A stretch of 64,000 nt of DNA from Methylobacterium persicinum (GCF_022179525.1 NZ_BPQX01000021.1:62001-126000), one strand, 5' to 3'. Shown: positions 26,459-34,494, numbered from the stretch's first letter. Notes: generated by a model from the sequence alone, not told the origin. A program made the numbers and translations.

Positions 26459-26538
26459 CCTCTCACCCTAGGTGGACCAGAGCCTCCGTTCCTGAGCGTC
26501 CCTGATCGTCTCAAATCACCTGACGACGGACACGTGCC

Positions 26539-27441
26539 GTGTTTGCAGACACCGGCAATGAGCATGAATGGACCTATGATTTTGTGCGCGAGCTTCCGGG
26601 CAAGACCGGCGGTCCGGCGATTGAGTGGGTCAAAGCCGATTTTTCGAAGGAGATCGCTCGCAAGCGCGCGTTCGTCGCTGCGAACTGGCCGGGTCAAGGA
26701 ATTCCGCAGGAGAAGGTAGATCGCACCGTTGCGTTGATGGTGCCTACTGGCAACCCGTTCTTGGATCTTGCAATCTGGAAGCTTCGGTTCCCGTCGACTA
26801 AGGCGCGGTTCTGCACCGAGGAACTGAAGATCCGCCCGATGTGGGAGGGCGTGCAACTTCCGATCATTGAGGCCGGGCGCGCGCTGATTTCTTGGCAGGG
26901 CGTGCGTGCAGACGAGAGCCTGGCGCGATCGCTGCTGCCGAAGTGGCAGAAGCTCATGCCGCCCTATGGCCTCAAGATCTCGAAAGAGGTCAAAGCAAAA
27001 TGGCGGTCCTACGCCTATCGACCGCTGCTGACTTGGACACGCGATGAAGTTTTCGCCTTCCACGCAAAACATGGCGTGGACCCGAACCCGCTCTACGCAA
27101 AAGGGTTCAGCCGGGTTGGCTGCATGCCCTGCATCATGTCCAGCAAGGACGAGATCAGGACGATCGCAGCTCGCTTTCCGGAGCACATTGAGCGGATCGC
27201 GGAGTGGGAGCAGTTGCTCGCCAGCATCGCGAAAAACAGCCTTGGCACCTTCATGCCCTTCAGTAGTGATCCGGCCTTCAAGGCGTCACCGGAAAAGTAC
27301 CGCGGACGCGGCGGCTACACGATCCACGATCGAGTAGAATGGTCGCGCACCACTCAGGGCGGCCGGCAGGGAAGCTTACTGCTGGATCCTATGGTCGAAT
27401 TTAGCACGCCGTGCAGTCAGTGGGGGACGTGCGAGTCATGA
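26539..27441 (+). pseudogene. PAPS-reductase-like phage protein, 5' end removed by IS
   Basis: The remaining 300 residues begin at FADTGNEHEWTYDFV, the segment that normally follows the PP-loop (SGGKDS) of phage phosphoadenylylsulfate-reductase-like ATP pyrophosphatases. The PP-loop itself is missing, and a TGA lies in frame only six codons upstream, 8-10 bases from the IS end. A conserved C-terminal part with GCMPCIMSSKDEI and HDRVEW remains. Related proteins are common in phages and have been linked to DNA modification or thiolation. Without the PP-loop the protein is probably inactive. The 3' end still overlaps the next gene (ATGA). Confidence 0.75.
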
Positions 27442-27767
27442 CTATGCGCTGCGTTCCAACCTACACGGCTACGATCTACATTGCTGGCGACCTTACGATG
27501 GCTCGCCAAGTCTGCCGTGAATTTTGCAGGCAAGGGTTGTGCGTCACCGTCGAGCCCACGGAATTCATCTACACGGGAGGCGCCGAAGTCGGGGTCCGCG
27601 TCGGATTATTGGACTATCCGCGCTTTCCGGCCGGATCGCATCGCACGCAGAGCAAGGCCATTGAATTGGCTGACCTCTTACGTGAGCGCCTTTGCCAGCA
27701 CTCTTGGCTGGTCGTCACGCCGGACGAGACGATCTGGAACAGCACGCGGGAAGCTCAGCCATGCTGA
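27438..27767 (+). CDS. Conserved phage hypothetical protein
   Basis: This 109-residue protein has an ATG overlapping the PAPS-reductase-like stop and a 3' end overlapping the helicase start by seven bases. The sequence alternates strands and helices (TATIYIAGDLTMARQVCREF, GLCVTVEPTEFIYTGGAEVG) and ends with a putative helix (ELADLLRERLCQHSWLVV). It sits between PAPS-reductase-like and helicase genes. Function is unknown. Confidence 0.6.
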   Translation: MTMRCVPTYTATIYIAGDLTMARQVCREFCRQGLCVTVEPTEFIYTGGAEVGVRVGLLDYPRFPAGSHRTQSKAIELADLLRERLCQHSWLVVTPDETIWNSTREAQPC

Positions 27768-29401
27768 CCCTCCGCGACTACCAACGCGATAGCCTGGACG
27801 CGCTCTACGCGTACTGGCAGGACGGCGGCGGCAACGGCCTCATTGTCCTGCCGACGGGCGCCGGCAAGGCGCTCGTCATCGCCGCGCTCACGAGCGAACT
27901 CCTGGCGCGCTGGCCCGATCTCCGGATCGGGATCGTGACGCACACCCGCGAACTGGTGGCTCAGAACTTCAAGGAGTTGCTGGGCTACTGGCCGGCTGCG
28001 CCAGCCGGGATCTACTCCGCGGGGCTGGGTCGGCGTGACACGCGCTCGCGGATCCTGTTCATGTCGATCCAGAGCGTGTTTCGAAAGGTCCGGCAACTCG
28101 GCGCCTTCGACGTCATCATCGTAGACGAAGCTCACCTAATCCCGCGCTCGTCCGACACGTCCTATGGCCGGTTCCTCGCCGACCTGCGCGACCTGACGCC
28201 CGACATGCGCGTGGTCGGCACGACGGCCACGCCGTACCGCCTCGACAGCGGGCGACTGGATGAGGGTGACGGCGCGATCTTCGACCGCGTGGTCTACGAC
28301 GCCAACGTGGGCGACCTGATCCGTGAAAGCTACCTGTCGCCGCTCGTGTCCAAGGCGACGTTCACGCAACTCGACACGACGGGCGTGGCCAAGCGCGGGG
28401 GCGACTTCGTGCCGGGCCAGTTGGCGGCGGCGGTGGACCACGATCACATCACCCGCGCCGCGGTGGCGGAAATGGTGCAGTTCGGCGCCGAGAGGAGGGC
28501 ATGGCTCGCGTTCTGCGCGGGCGTCGCCCATGCCCTGCACGTCCGCGACGCGATCCGCGAGGCCGGCTTCACCGCGGAGACGGTCACGGGGGAAACGCCC
28601 GCGGGCGAGCGCGACCGGATCATCGGCGCGTTCAAGGCCGGACGGATCCGCTGCCTCACGTCGGTGTCGGTGCTGACCACGGGGTTCAATGTGCCCCAGG
28701 TCGATATGCTGGCCCTCCTGCGCCCGACCCAGAGCACCGGCCTGTACGTGCAGATGGTCGGCCGGGCCCTGCGCAAGGCGCCCGGCAAGACCGACGCGCT
28801 GATCCTAGATTATGCCGGCTGCGTGAAGGCGCATGGGCCGATCGACGCGATCACGGCGCGGGGGGCGCCGAAGGCGAAGAAGGGCAAGGACGGCGAGGAT
28901 GAGGTCAGGGCGAAGGAGTGCCCGGCCTGCCAGTCGCTGAACCCGCTGAACGCACGGGAATGCGTGACCTGCGGCCATGAATGGATCCGCGACGAGGCGC
29001 CGAAGCACGACGCCGTGGCGGACGCGACCCACACCATCCTCTCGACCGACGGGCCGCCGTGGCTCGACGTCAGCGCCGTCGCCTTCGCGCGGCATCAGAA
29101 GGTCGGCTCACCCGACAGCCTGCGCGCAGAATTCCACTGCGGGATCGCCACGCACCGCGTCTGGGTGTGCCTTGAGCATCAGGGCACCGCGCGCCGCAAG
29201 GCGGGCGAGTGGTGGCGCAGGATGGGCGGCGGGGACGCGCCGGGCACGGTGGCGGAGGGGCTTGCCAGAGCCTCCGGCCTCATCTGGCCCGACCAGATCC
29301 AGGTCCGGCAGAACGGCAAGTTCTGGGAGGTGGTCGGCTACCGCTTTGCGGCGGCGAGCGGCTGGTCTCCCCGCGCGGTGATCCCCGCCGAGGCGGCGTG
29401 A
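27761..29401 (+). CDS. DEAH-box SF2 helicase with zinc ribbon
   Basis: This is a 546-residue protein. Superfamily 2 motifs appear in order: motif I PTGAGKA with Lys36, motif II Asp122-Glu-Ala-His125 (VDEAHLI), motif III GTTATPYR, and motif VI QMVGRALRKAPG. A four-cysteine ribbon (CPACQSLN, CVTCGHEW) and a C-terminal domain follow. It presumably unwinds DNA for phage replication or recombination. Unusually, the Ser/Thr that follows the Walker A lysine and coordinates magnesium is Ala37. ATG 27761 overlaps the upstream gene by seven bases. Next is a small zinc protein, then primase-helicase. Confidence 0.9.
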   Translation: MLTLRDYQRDSLDALYAYWQDGGGNGLIVLPTGAGKALVIAALTSELLARWPDLRIGIVTHTRELVAQNFKELLGYWPAAPAGIYSAGLGRRDTRSRILFMSIQSVFRKVRQLGAFDVIIVDEAHLIPRSSDTSYGRFLADLRDLTPDMRVVGTTATPYRLDSGRLDEGDGAIFDRVVYDANVGDLIRESYLSPLVSKATFTQLDTTGVAKRGGDFVPGQLAAAVDHDHITRAAVAEMVQFGAERRAWLAFCAGVAHALHVRDAIREAGFTAETVTGETPAGERDRIIGAFKAGRIRCLTSVSVLTTGFNVPQVDMLALLRPTQSTGLYVQMVGRALRKAPGKTDALILDYAGCVKAHGPIDAITARGAPKAKKGKDGEDEVRAKECPACQSLNPLNARECVTCGHEWIRDEAPKHDAVADATHTILSTDGPPWLDVSAVAFARHQKVGSPDSLRAEFHCGIATHRVWVCLEHQGTARRKAGEWWRRMGGGDAPGTVAEGLARASGLIWPDQIQVRQNGKFWEVVGYRFAAASGWSPRAVIPAEAA

Positions 29402-29802
29402 TCGCGAACATGGATGACCCCGAGTGCTGCTTCGTCTGCCGACGGCGGGCGGACGGCCTCGGGGTGATGAAAGGCACCCGCGTCGGATGGCTGTGCCAGC
29501 AGTGCACCGACGGCGGTCACGGAATGAGGGCCAGTCGCATGCCAGTGCGCGAGTTCGACCGATATGAGCAAGGCGCGCTGCGGCGCGCGTCACAGGGAAG
29601 GGCAGGGGCCTATCTCGACAGCTTGGGGCGCACCGATCTCGCCCTTCTGCATCCGGAGGAATGGCAGCACGTCTGCCGCCTGATCGTGGAGGATTTCGGC
29701 GCCGGCATCCGGGCCGAGATCGGTGGTGATCGCCCGGCCCAGCCAGACGTCATCCCCGCGCATCAGGCCGTGGAAGAGGCCGAACACAGCGAGGCAGCGT
29801 GA
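29398..29802 (+). CDS. Small zinc-finger phage protein (DUF6511-like)
   Basis: This is a 134-residue protein starting at GTG 29398, which overlaps the helicase stop (GTGA); ATG 29410 is an alternative. CCFVC and CQQC form a likely zinc site. The C-terminal region FDRYEQGALRRASQGRAGAY and HVCRLIVEDFGAGIRAEI is a helix bundle found next to primase genes in several phages. It may be an accessory replication factor; the family name is tentative. Confidence 0.6.
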   Translation: MIANMDDPECCFVCRRRADGLGVMKGTRVGWLCQQCTDGGHGMRASRMPVREFDRYEQGALRRASQGRAGAYLDSLGRTDLALLHPEEWQHVCRLIVEDFGAGIRAEIGGDRPAQPDVIPAHQAVEEAEHSEAA

Positions 29803-32240
29803 TGGCCGCGCTCGGGTTTCCATTCGATCCGGCTGCCGTCGCGCGGCCCTGTACCTACTCTGATCTGCCGGACATTCCCGCAATCCAGCGGCTAAAGTCG
29901 CGTCGCCAATGGGTGTGCTGGCGCTATGAAGACCGTGGCGGCCCGAAACCGACCAAGGTGCCATACCAGCCGAGCACCGGCTTCAAGGCCAGCACGGCAA
30001 ACCCCTCGAATTGGGGCACCTATGATCAGGCGGTGGCCCGTGCGGAGCGTAACCGCTTCGATGGCATCGGCTTCGTCTTGGCGGACGACGACGATCTGAC
30101 GGGGATCGATCTCGATCACTGCCGCGATCCTAACACGGGTGAGCTTTCGCCGATGGCGCGGCAGGTCGTGGATCTGGCCGAAACCTATTGCGAGGTCACG
30201 CCGTCCGAATGCGGCCTGCGGATCATCGCCACGGGCAAGATCGCGGCCGCTCTCAAGCGCGATCCGGTCGGCGTCGAGATGTACGGGCGCGGCCGCTACC
30301 TCACCATTACCGGCTGGCATTTGCCGGGGACGCCCGATGTCGTTCAGGCGGCGGAACGCACGATCACCGTTCTGCGCGAGGCCGTGGCCAGATACGATGC
30401 GGAGAACGCGCCGAAGCCTGATCTGCTTGGGCCTATCGCATCAGGCACAATGACAAGCCTGCCGACCGCCTTAGCAGAGGGCGGAACGCCGTTCTTCCGC
30501 AACGTCAACGGCGCGGCGTTGGAGGCCCTGCATGCTTGGGTTCCTGCCGTATTCGGCGCGGCCGCGCGCTTCCACCCCGGCACGGGGGCGTTCCGGGTAT
30601 CGTCCAAATCGCTCGGCCGCAATTTGGAGGAAGACCTGTCCATCGCGCCGAAAGGTATTCGAGACTGGGGTGTGGGCGATATGGGCGACCCGCGCCAAGG
30701 GGCGCGGACTCCCATCGATCTGGTCATTGAGTACGGGTTCGAGCGCGATCCGCTTGCGGCCGCACGCTGGCTTTGCCAGCAGATGGGCAAGGATCCCGAG
30801 AGCTTCGGCTGGCAGGTCGGAGATGATGGAACTGGCGCGGAGATCGCTGCGGCGCTGTTGACGCGGCAGGTTCGCCGCGAGCCGGACGGCACGGTAATCG
30901 ATGAGGAGACGGGCGAGGTCATCCCGCCCGCGTCCGTGGAGGTGGTCCCGTCGCAGGATTACCCCGACGAGGCGTTGCGCGTGCCGGGCCTGATCGGTGA
31001 CATCGCCGACTGGATCATGGCGACTTCCATGTATCCGTGCCGTCTGTTCGCGACGGCCGCCGCGCTGACGGCGGTGGGCGGTGCCGTGGGACGGCAGGTC
31101 TACACGGGAGTGCCGCGGTCCTCCACGTCGCTGTACTGGCTGACCATCGCCCCCACGGGCGGGGGCAAGGACTGGCCGCAGGAGGCCGTCAAGGTGCTCT
31201 ATCGGGAGGCGGGGCTGGGCCACCTGCTGAAATCGGCCGTCTCCTCGGCGGCGAAACTCGGCATGACGCTCTCGGAGCAGCCGACACAGGTTCAGGTCAT
31301 CGATGAGGTCGGCAAGGTGCTGCGCAAGTTCGTGGCGCGCAACTCCTCGTCCCAGGAAATGTCGCTTCTGGACGACTACTGCTCCGTCTGGGGCAAGAAT
31401 ATGGGCTCGTTCGAGCCGGAGGGCGTCACCACCCGCACCGACACGGTGATCCACCGCCCCTGCCTCACGTTCTATGGGGCGACCACGCCGACGAACTTTT
31501 TCTCGCAACTCCGGTCGGCCCAGGTCGCGGGGGGCTTCCTGAACCGCTTCCTCGTGCTTCAACGCCACAACCGCGTCGCGCCGATTGAAGACCCATTGCC
31601 GGCCGATGCCGTGCCTCCCGTTTTCGCGGAGGCCCTTCAGACCCTTCGGACGTGGCAGGACCGCAAGCAACTGCAAGCCTTCTCCTCGCTCGCCGACGAC
31701 GCGGAGCGCCCGCCGCCTGCGTTCATCGTGCCGGCGACGCCGGAGGCGGAGGCCGCGCTGAAGGAAGCGCAGGCCAAGGCGCGAGCCATGATCGTGCAGT
31801 CGGATACCGACCCCGTGCTTGAGGTCTACGCGCGGGCCGGTGAGATGGTGAAGCGCATGGCGGCCATCCTCGCCTGCGGTCGGCACTGGCGCGACATGGG
31901 ACGATGCCGGATCGAGATCCAGGACGTGACATTCGCTTCGAACCTCATCGACTGGTCGATGGCCTCGTTCGTGGACGGTCTGCGCAACCACATGGCCGAG
32001 AACGAGCATCAGGCGAACGCCAAGCTCGTGCTCGACATCATCCGCAAGGGGCGGGGGCAGGGTATCTCGCGCATGGATCTCTACCGGCGCGTGGACAATC
32101 GGATCCAGGCCCGCGAGCTATCCGGCATCATCGCTAACCTCGCGGAAGCCGAGAGCATTGAGATCCGCGAGGAGAAGCCGTCAGCAGGGACCAAGGGCGG
32201 GCGCCCTAGGACGACCTACGTCTACGTGAAGGGGCATTGA
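29802..32240 (+). CDS. Primase-polymerase/helicase replication protein
   Basis: This is an 812-residue protein. The N-terminal third looks like an archaeo-eukaryotic primase (PrimPol) domain with the metal-binding Asp103 and Asp105 (GIDLDHC), a later TPSECGLRII segment, and VEMYGRGRYLTITGW. The C-terminal part is a DUF3987-like helicase with Walker A lysine Lys456 (APTGGGKDWP), IDEVGKVLRKF and FYGATTPTNFF, and ends in a winged helix. It should prime and open DNA at the phage origin. Starts with ATG 29802 overlapping the previous stop (GTG 29799 is possible). The iteron-like origin candidate lies 240 bases downstream, which fits an origin-recognising initiator. Confidence 0.85.
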   Translation: MAALGFPFDPAAVARPCTYSDLPDIPAIQRLKSRRQWVCWRYEDRGGPKPTKVPYQPSTGFKASTANPSNWGTYDQAVARAERNRFDGIGFVLADDDDLTGIDLDHCRDPNTGELSPMARQVVDLAETYCEVTPSECGLRIIATGKIAAALKRDPVGVEMYGRGRYLTITGWHLPGTPDVVQAAERTITVLREAVARYDAENAPKPDLLGPIASGTMTSLPTALAEGGTPFFRNVNGAALEALHAWVPAVFGAAARFHPGTGAFRVSSKSLGRNLEEDLSIAPKGIRDWGVGDMGDPRQGARTPIDLVIEYGFERDPLAAARWLCQQMGKDPESFGWQVGDDGTGAEIAAALLTRQVRREPDGTVIDEETGEVIPPASVEVVPSQDYPDEALRVPGLIGDIADWIMATSMYPCRLFATAAALTAVGGAVGRQVYTGVPRSSTSLYWLTIAPTGGGKDWPQEAVKVLYREAGLGHLLKSAVSSAAKLGMTLSEQPTQVQVIDEVGKVLRKFVARNSSSQEMSLLDDYCSVWGKNMGSFEPEGVTTRTDTVIHRPCLTFYGATTPTNFFSQLRSAQVAGGFLNRFLVLQRHNRVAPIEDPLPADAVPPVFAEALQTLRTWQDRKQLQAFSSLADDAERPPPAFIVPATPEAEAALKEAQAKARAMIVQSDTDPVLEVYARAGEMVKRMAAILACGRHWRDMGRCRIEIQDVTFASNLIDWSMASFVDGLRNHMAENEHQANAKLVLDIIRKGRGQGISRMDLYRRVDNRIQARELSGIIANLAEAESIEIREEKPSAGTKGGRPRTTYVYVKGH

Positions 32241-32243
32241 ACG

Positions 32244-32417
32244 ATGCGCGAGGAACAGGCCGACCAACTCATCAAGGCCGTGCAGATGGTCGCGGTCATG
32301 TTGGAAGAGCAGAATGGCATGCTGGGCGACATCCACCGTCGGCTCGCGGAGATCGCGGAGGCTGCTGAAAAACCCGCCCCGCAAGGGGCCAAGAGCAAGC
32401 GGCCCAAGCAGGCTTGA
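32244..32417 (+). CDS. Small helical phage protein, 57 residues
   Basis: It begins three bases after the primase stop. It is an amphipathic helix (EEQADQLIKAVQMVAVMLEE, MLGDIHRRLAEIAEA) with a basic tail (KSKRPKQA). It is probably a small oligomeric partner of the replication protein. It is followed directly by a strong terminator, so it closes the replication operon. Confidence 0.55.
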   Translation: MREEQADQLIKAVQMVAVMLEEQNGMLGDIHRRLAEIAEAAEKPAPQGAKSKRPKQA

Positions 32418-32440
32418 CCGGCCCGAAAACCGCCCCTTCA

Positions 32441-32463
32441 AGCCCGCCTCTGGCGGGCTTTTT
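32441..32463 (+). terminator. Rho-independent terminator of the replication operon
   Basis: A perfect eight-base stem (AGCCCGCC / GGCGGGCT) with a three-base loop is followed by TTTTT. The same stem occurs in the terminator at the far end of the late region (63501). Confidence 0.9.
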
Positions 32464-32479
32464 ACTGCCCAAAATCGGG

Positions 32480-32731
32480 GGGTAGAAAGGGGGGTTAGTG
32501 GGGGTTACTACCCCAGGCTCTAAGCTTGGCCATTGAGGTTAGTACCCCTTTCTACCCATGTGGAAAAGGGTAGAAACCTCCGGACTTAGATAATTGATAT
32601 ATATAGAGAAAAAAGATTTTTTTCTAGTTAATACCTTACTACCCCACCCCTACCCTCTACCTTGGATGTTCACCTTTTGGGCATGCTCTTTCTCTCATAT
32701 TTTCTCTCTAGGGGGGTAGAAAGGGTAGAAA
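32480..32731. other. Candidate phage replication origin with iterons
   Basis: The nine-base word GGGTAGAAA occurs at 32480-32488, 32568-32576, 32714-32722 and 32723-32731, and inverted at 32549-32557. Degenerate versions lie around 32507-32515 and 32638-32660. The copies flank a segment of roughly 50 bases (32585-32633) that is almost pure A/T in an otherwise GC-rich genome. The region is non-coding and lies between the primase-helicase operon terminator and the NusG-like gene. Iterons plus an AT-rich unwinding element are the classic layout of a replication origin. The late promoter may also lie here. Confidence 0.65.
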
Positions 32732-32845
32732 CCCCCTAACCTCGTTTCGCGGCATCCGTGGGATTGCTTCCCACATGGGCCGCGCTATCATCTCTCCCGC
32801 GCATTCCCGACCGTGACCGCGGCGACCCCGAGAGAGGCCGCCGTG

Positions 32846-33367
32846 ATGAGTGAGACTGAGAACCCGATCCGCATCTGGATCGCCGCCCATACGGCGCCCA
32901 ATGCCGAGGTCGCCGTGCGCGACGCCTTGGCTGCGCTCGATTACCCGGTGCTGCTTCCGACCGGCATGGTCGAGATGGTCAAGCATCGGCAACGGATGCT
33001 CGTGGAGCGCCCCGTCTTCCCGCGCTACCTGTTCGTCGGCATCCCGCATGGCGCGTCGTGGTACCCGATCCGCGCCGTAACCGGCGTCAGTGGCGTCATC
33101 TCGTCTGCTGGGGAGCCGAGGCCCGTGCCGGACAGGGCCATCCATCGCCTCATGGCCGCCGTGGCGGCCGACGCGTTCAGCAAGGCGGCTCAGCCCCGGT
33201 TTCGTGAAGGGCAGCCCGTACGGGTCGATTTCGGCACGGCTGAGATCGAGGCGTTCGTGGGTCGGCTGCTCAACACGCTGCCGGCACAGCGGATCGAGGT
33301 CGTTTTTTCCGCTTTGGGAAAGCAACACCGCGCAACCGTGAGTGTTGACAAGGTGCGCGCGGCCTAG
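32846..33367 (+). CDS. NusG/RfaH-like transcription elongation factor
   Basis: This is a 173-residue protein. The NGN domain is recognisable (IRIWIAAHTAPNAEVAVRDA, RPVFPRYLFVGIPHG, VTGVSGVISSAGEP) and a KOW-like C-terminal domain follows (FREGQPVRVDFGTAEIEAF). ATG 32846 is preferred, with GAGAGG nine bases upstream; a GTG at 32813 gives 11 more residues. As the first gene of the rightward late region it is well placed to act as an antiterminator, like RfaH or phage processivity factors. That role is inference. Confidence 0.85.
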   Translation: MSETENPIRIWIAAHTAPNAEVAVRDALAALDYPVLLPTGMVEMVKHRQRMLVERPVFPRYLFVGIPHGASWYPIRAVTGVSGVISSAGEPRPVPDRAIHRLMAAVAADAFSKAAQPRFREGQPVRVDFGTAEIEAFVGRLLNTLPAQRIEVVFSALGKQHRATVSVDKVRAA

Positions 33368-33599
33368 TAACCGTGAGCGACGCAGGGACTTCGGTGTGGC
33401 AGAAATGCAACCGTCGCGCCCTGCGGATGCTATTCAGGGATCGAGCAAGTCTCTCCCTGACGCTCCCCAAAATTCCGCCCAGACGCGCCAAGCGCGGGCA
33501 AAGAGTTCAATGCGGTACCCCAGAGGTGGGGCTTAACCAGCCGTCCGCCGGGTCGCCCCCGAAGCCACGGCCGCACCGACCCCCACTCCCGGAAACCCA

Positions 33600-34076
33600 A
33601 TGCGCCTCCCCCTCGCTCTGGCCCTCGTGGCAGGGCTTTCCACCCATGCCTGGGCCGTCGAGAGCGACGGGACGGAGCCCGATCCGGCTCTGACGCCGGG
33701 GGCGGTTGAGACGCAATCGGTGGACGTGATCTGTCACCACCGCACGACCGAGCGCCGCCACGCCACAACCGCCGAGAAGAACGCGGTCTACAAGGCATAC
33801 GGCCTGCCGACGCATCACTCTGCATGGTGTGCGGCGTCTGGCTGCGATCTGGACGACCGGGTTCCGATTGAGTGCGGTGGCTCGAACGTGGCCGCCAACC
33901 TCTGGCCACAAAAGAACACGGGCGCCTACAACCAGGTCGATAAGAATCGCCTCGAAGGGCTCTGCAAGAAGCTGGTCTGCCAAGGCAAGATCACCCCGGC
34001 CGAAGGTCAGACGTGGTTCTTGGGCGACTGGAAGGCCGAGTATGACCGGCGGTTCGGCGCGATCAAGGGCGAGTGA
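33600..34076 (+). CDS. Exported HNH-like protein lacking the key histidine
   Basis: This is a 158-residue protein with a Sec signal peptide (cleavage after HAWA). The mature domain resembles small periplasmic HNH nuclease-like proteins, whose signature is (I/L)DHxxPLxxGGSN...NLWPQ. Here it reads LDDRVPIECGGSNVAANLWP, so the catalytic His is Asp. KNRLEGLCKKLVCQGKITPA matches the rest of the family. Several cysteines (CHH, CAASGC, LCKKLVC) may form disulfides. It is probably nuclease-dead, or uses another residue. It is followed by a TGATG-coupled microprotein. Confidence 0.7.
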   Translation: MRLPLALALVAGLSTHAWAVESDGTEPDPALTPGAVETQSVDVICHHRTTERRHATTAEKNAVYKAYGLPTHHSAWCAASGCDLDDRVPIECGGSNVAANLWPQKNTGAYNQVDKNRLEGLCKKLVCQGKITPAEGQTWFLGDWKAEYDRRFGAIKGE

Positions 34077-34177
34077 TGCCGACGCCGGATTTTGTATCGG
34101 GATTTGGCCTCGGGATGTTTTTCGCTTCGGTCGTGGGCTGCATCGTTGCTTCGCGGCGTTCATGGGGGAGCCGGTGA
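34076..34177 (+). CDS. 33-residue membrane microprotein
   Basis: The ATG overlaps the previous stop (TGATG). There is one hydrophobic helix (FGLGMFFASVVGCIVASRR) with a positively charged end, giving an N-out or C-in topology. It is the first of three tiny membrane peptides in a row. Function is unknown. Confidence 0.45.
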   Translation: MPTPDFVSGFGLGMFFASVVGCIVASRRSWGSR

Positions 34178-34245
34178 TGGTGGCCGATGTGCTGTTCATC
34201 GCTTGGCTTCTGGCCATCGGCGTTTTGATTTTCGAGATGCCCTGA
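34177..34245 (+). CDS. 22-residue membrane microprotein
   Basis: The ATG overlaps the preceding TGA. The peptide is essentially one hydrophobic helix (VADVLFIAWLLAIGVLIFEM). Its reality rests on overlap with its neighbours and its hydrophobic pattern only. Confidence 0.35.
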   Translation: MVADVLFIAWLLAIGVLIFEMP

Positions 34246-34343
34246 TACCCACCCTCACCGCTATCTTCCGCTGGCTTACCCTGCCGGCCAAATTTGCGAT
34301 TGCGTGGCTCGTGGCGGGCCTCGGGCTGTTCGCGGGTGACTGA
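34242..34343 (+). CDS. Membrane microprotein with possible CTG start
   Basis: About 33 residues are open after the previous stop (IPTLTAIFRWLTLPAKFAIA, then WLVAGLGLF). No ATG, GTG or TTG opens the frame. CTG 34242, which overlaps the preceding stop region, is the only near-cognate start, so either initiation is non-canonical or the peptide is not made. It overlaps the next gene's GTG. Confidence 0.25.
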   Translation: MIPTLTAIFRWLTLPAKFAIAWLVAGLGLFAGD

Positions 34344-34494
34344 CACCAAGCGGCCCGTCGATCCCGCTCCTGACGGCTTCCTTCGCATCGCATGGGCCTC
34401 CAGCGGGCCGGTGTGCGTGGTGCGGGTCGGCGATGAGCCGGTGATGGCGAAGAAGGCGAAGAAGCGCGCTGCGAACAGCGTGAAAACAGCATGA
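34336..34494 (+). CDS. Small basic phage protein, 52 residues
   Basis: GTG 34336 overlaps the end of the preceding microprotein frame, and the stop overlaps the next ATG (ATGA). An N-terminal soluble segment (GFLRIAWASSGPVCVVRVGD) is followed by a Lys-rich tail (AKKAKKRAANSVK). It is possibly a small nucleic-acid-binding protein of the packaging operon. Confidence 0.45.
   Translation: MTDTKRPVDPAPDGFLRIAWASSGPVCVVRVGDEPVMAKKAKKRAANSVKTA

Larger units (their letters stand above)
25042..26513 (+). mobile_element. Two-ORF IS element, IS3-like organisation
   Basis: Imperfect terminal inverted repeats start TGAGAC at 25042 and end GTCTCA at 26513. Both ends share an internal GAACGGAGG block about 35 bases in. 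Between them are overlapping orfA and orfB of an IS3-like transposase. The expected 3-4 bp target duplication is absent: the left flank is ACTCC and the right flank AATCAC. Genes on both flanks are truncated, so deletion accompanied or followed insertion. Confidence 0.85.

Noticed and set aside
30471-32009. 512-residue minus-strand open frame opposite the primase-helicase
   Set aside because: Antisense shadow; no ribosome site and no recognisable domain.
33373-33693. 106-residue frame after the NusG-like gene
   Set aside because: It runs into the HNH-like gene in another frame, is Pro/Ser/Arg-rich and has no motif.
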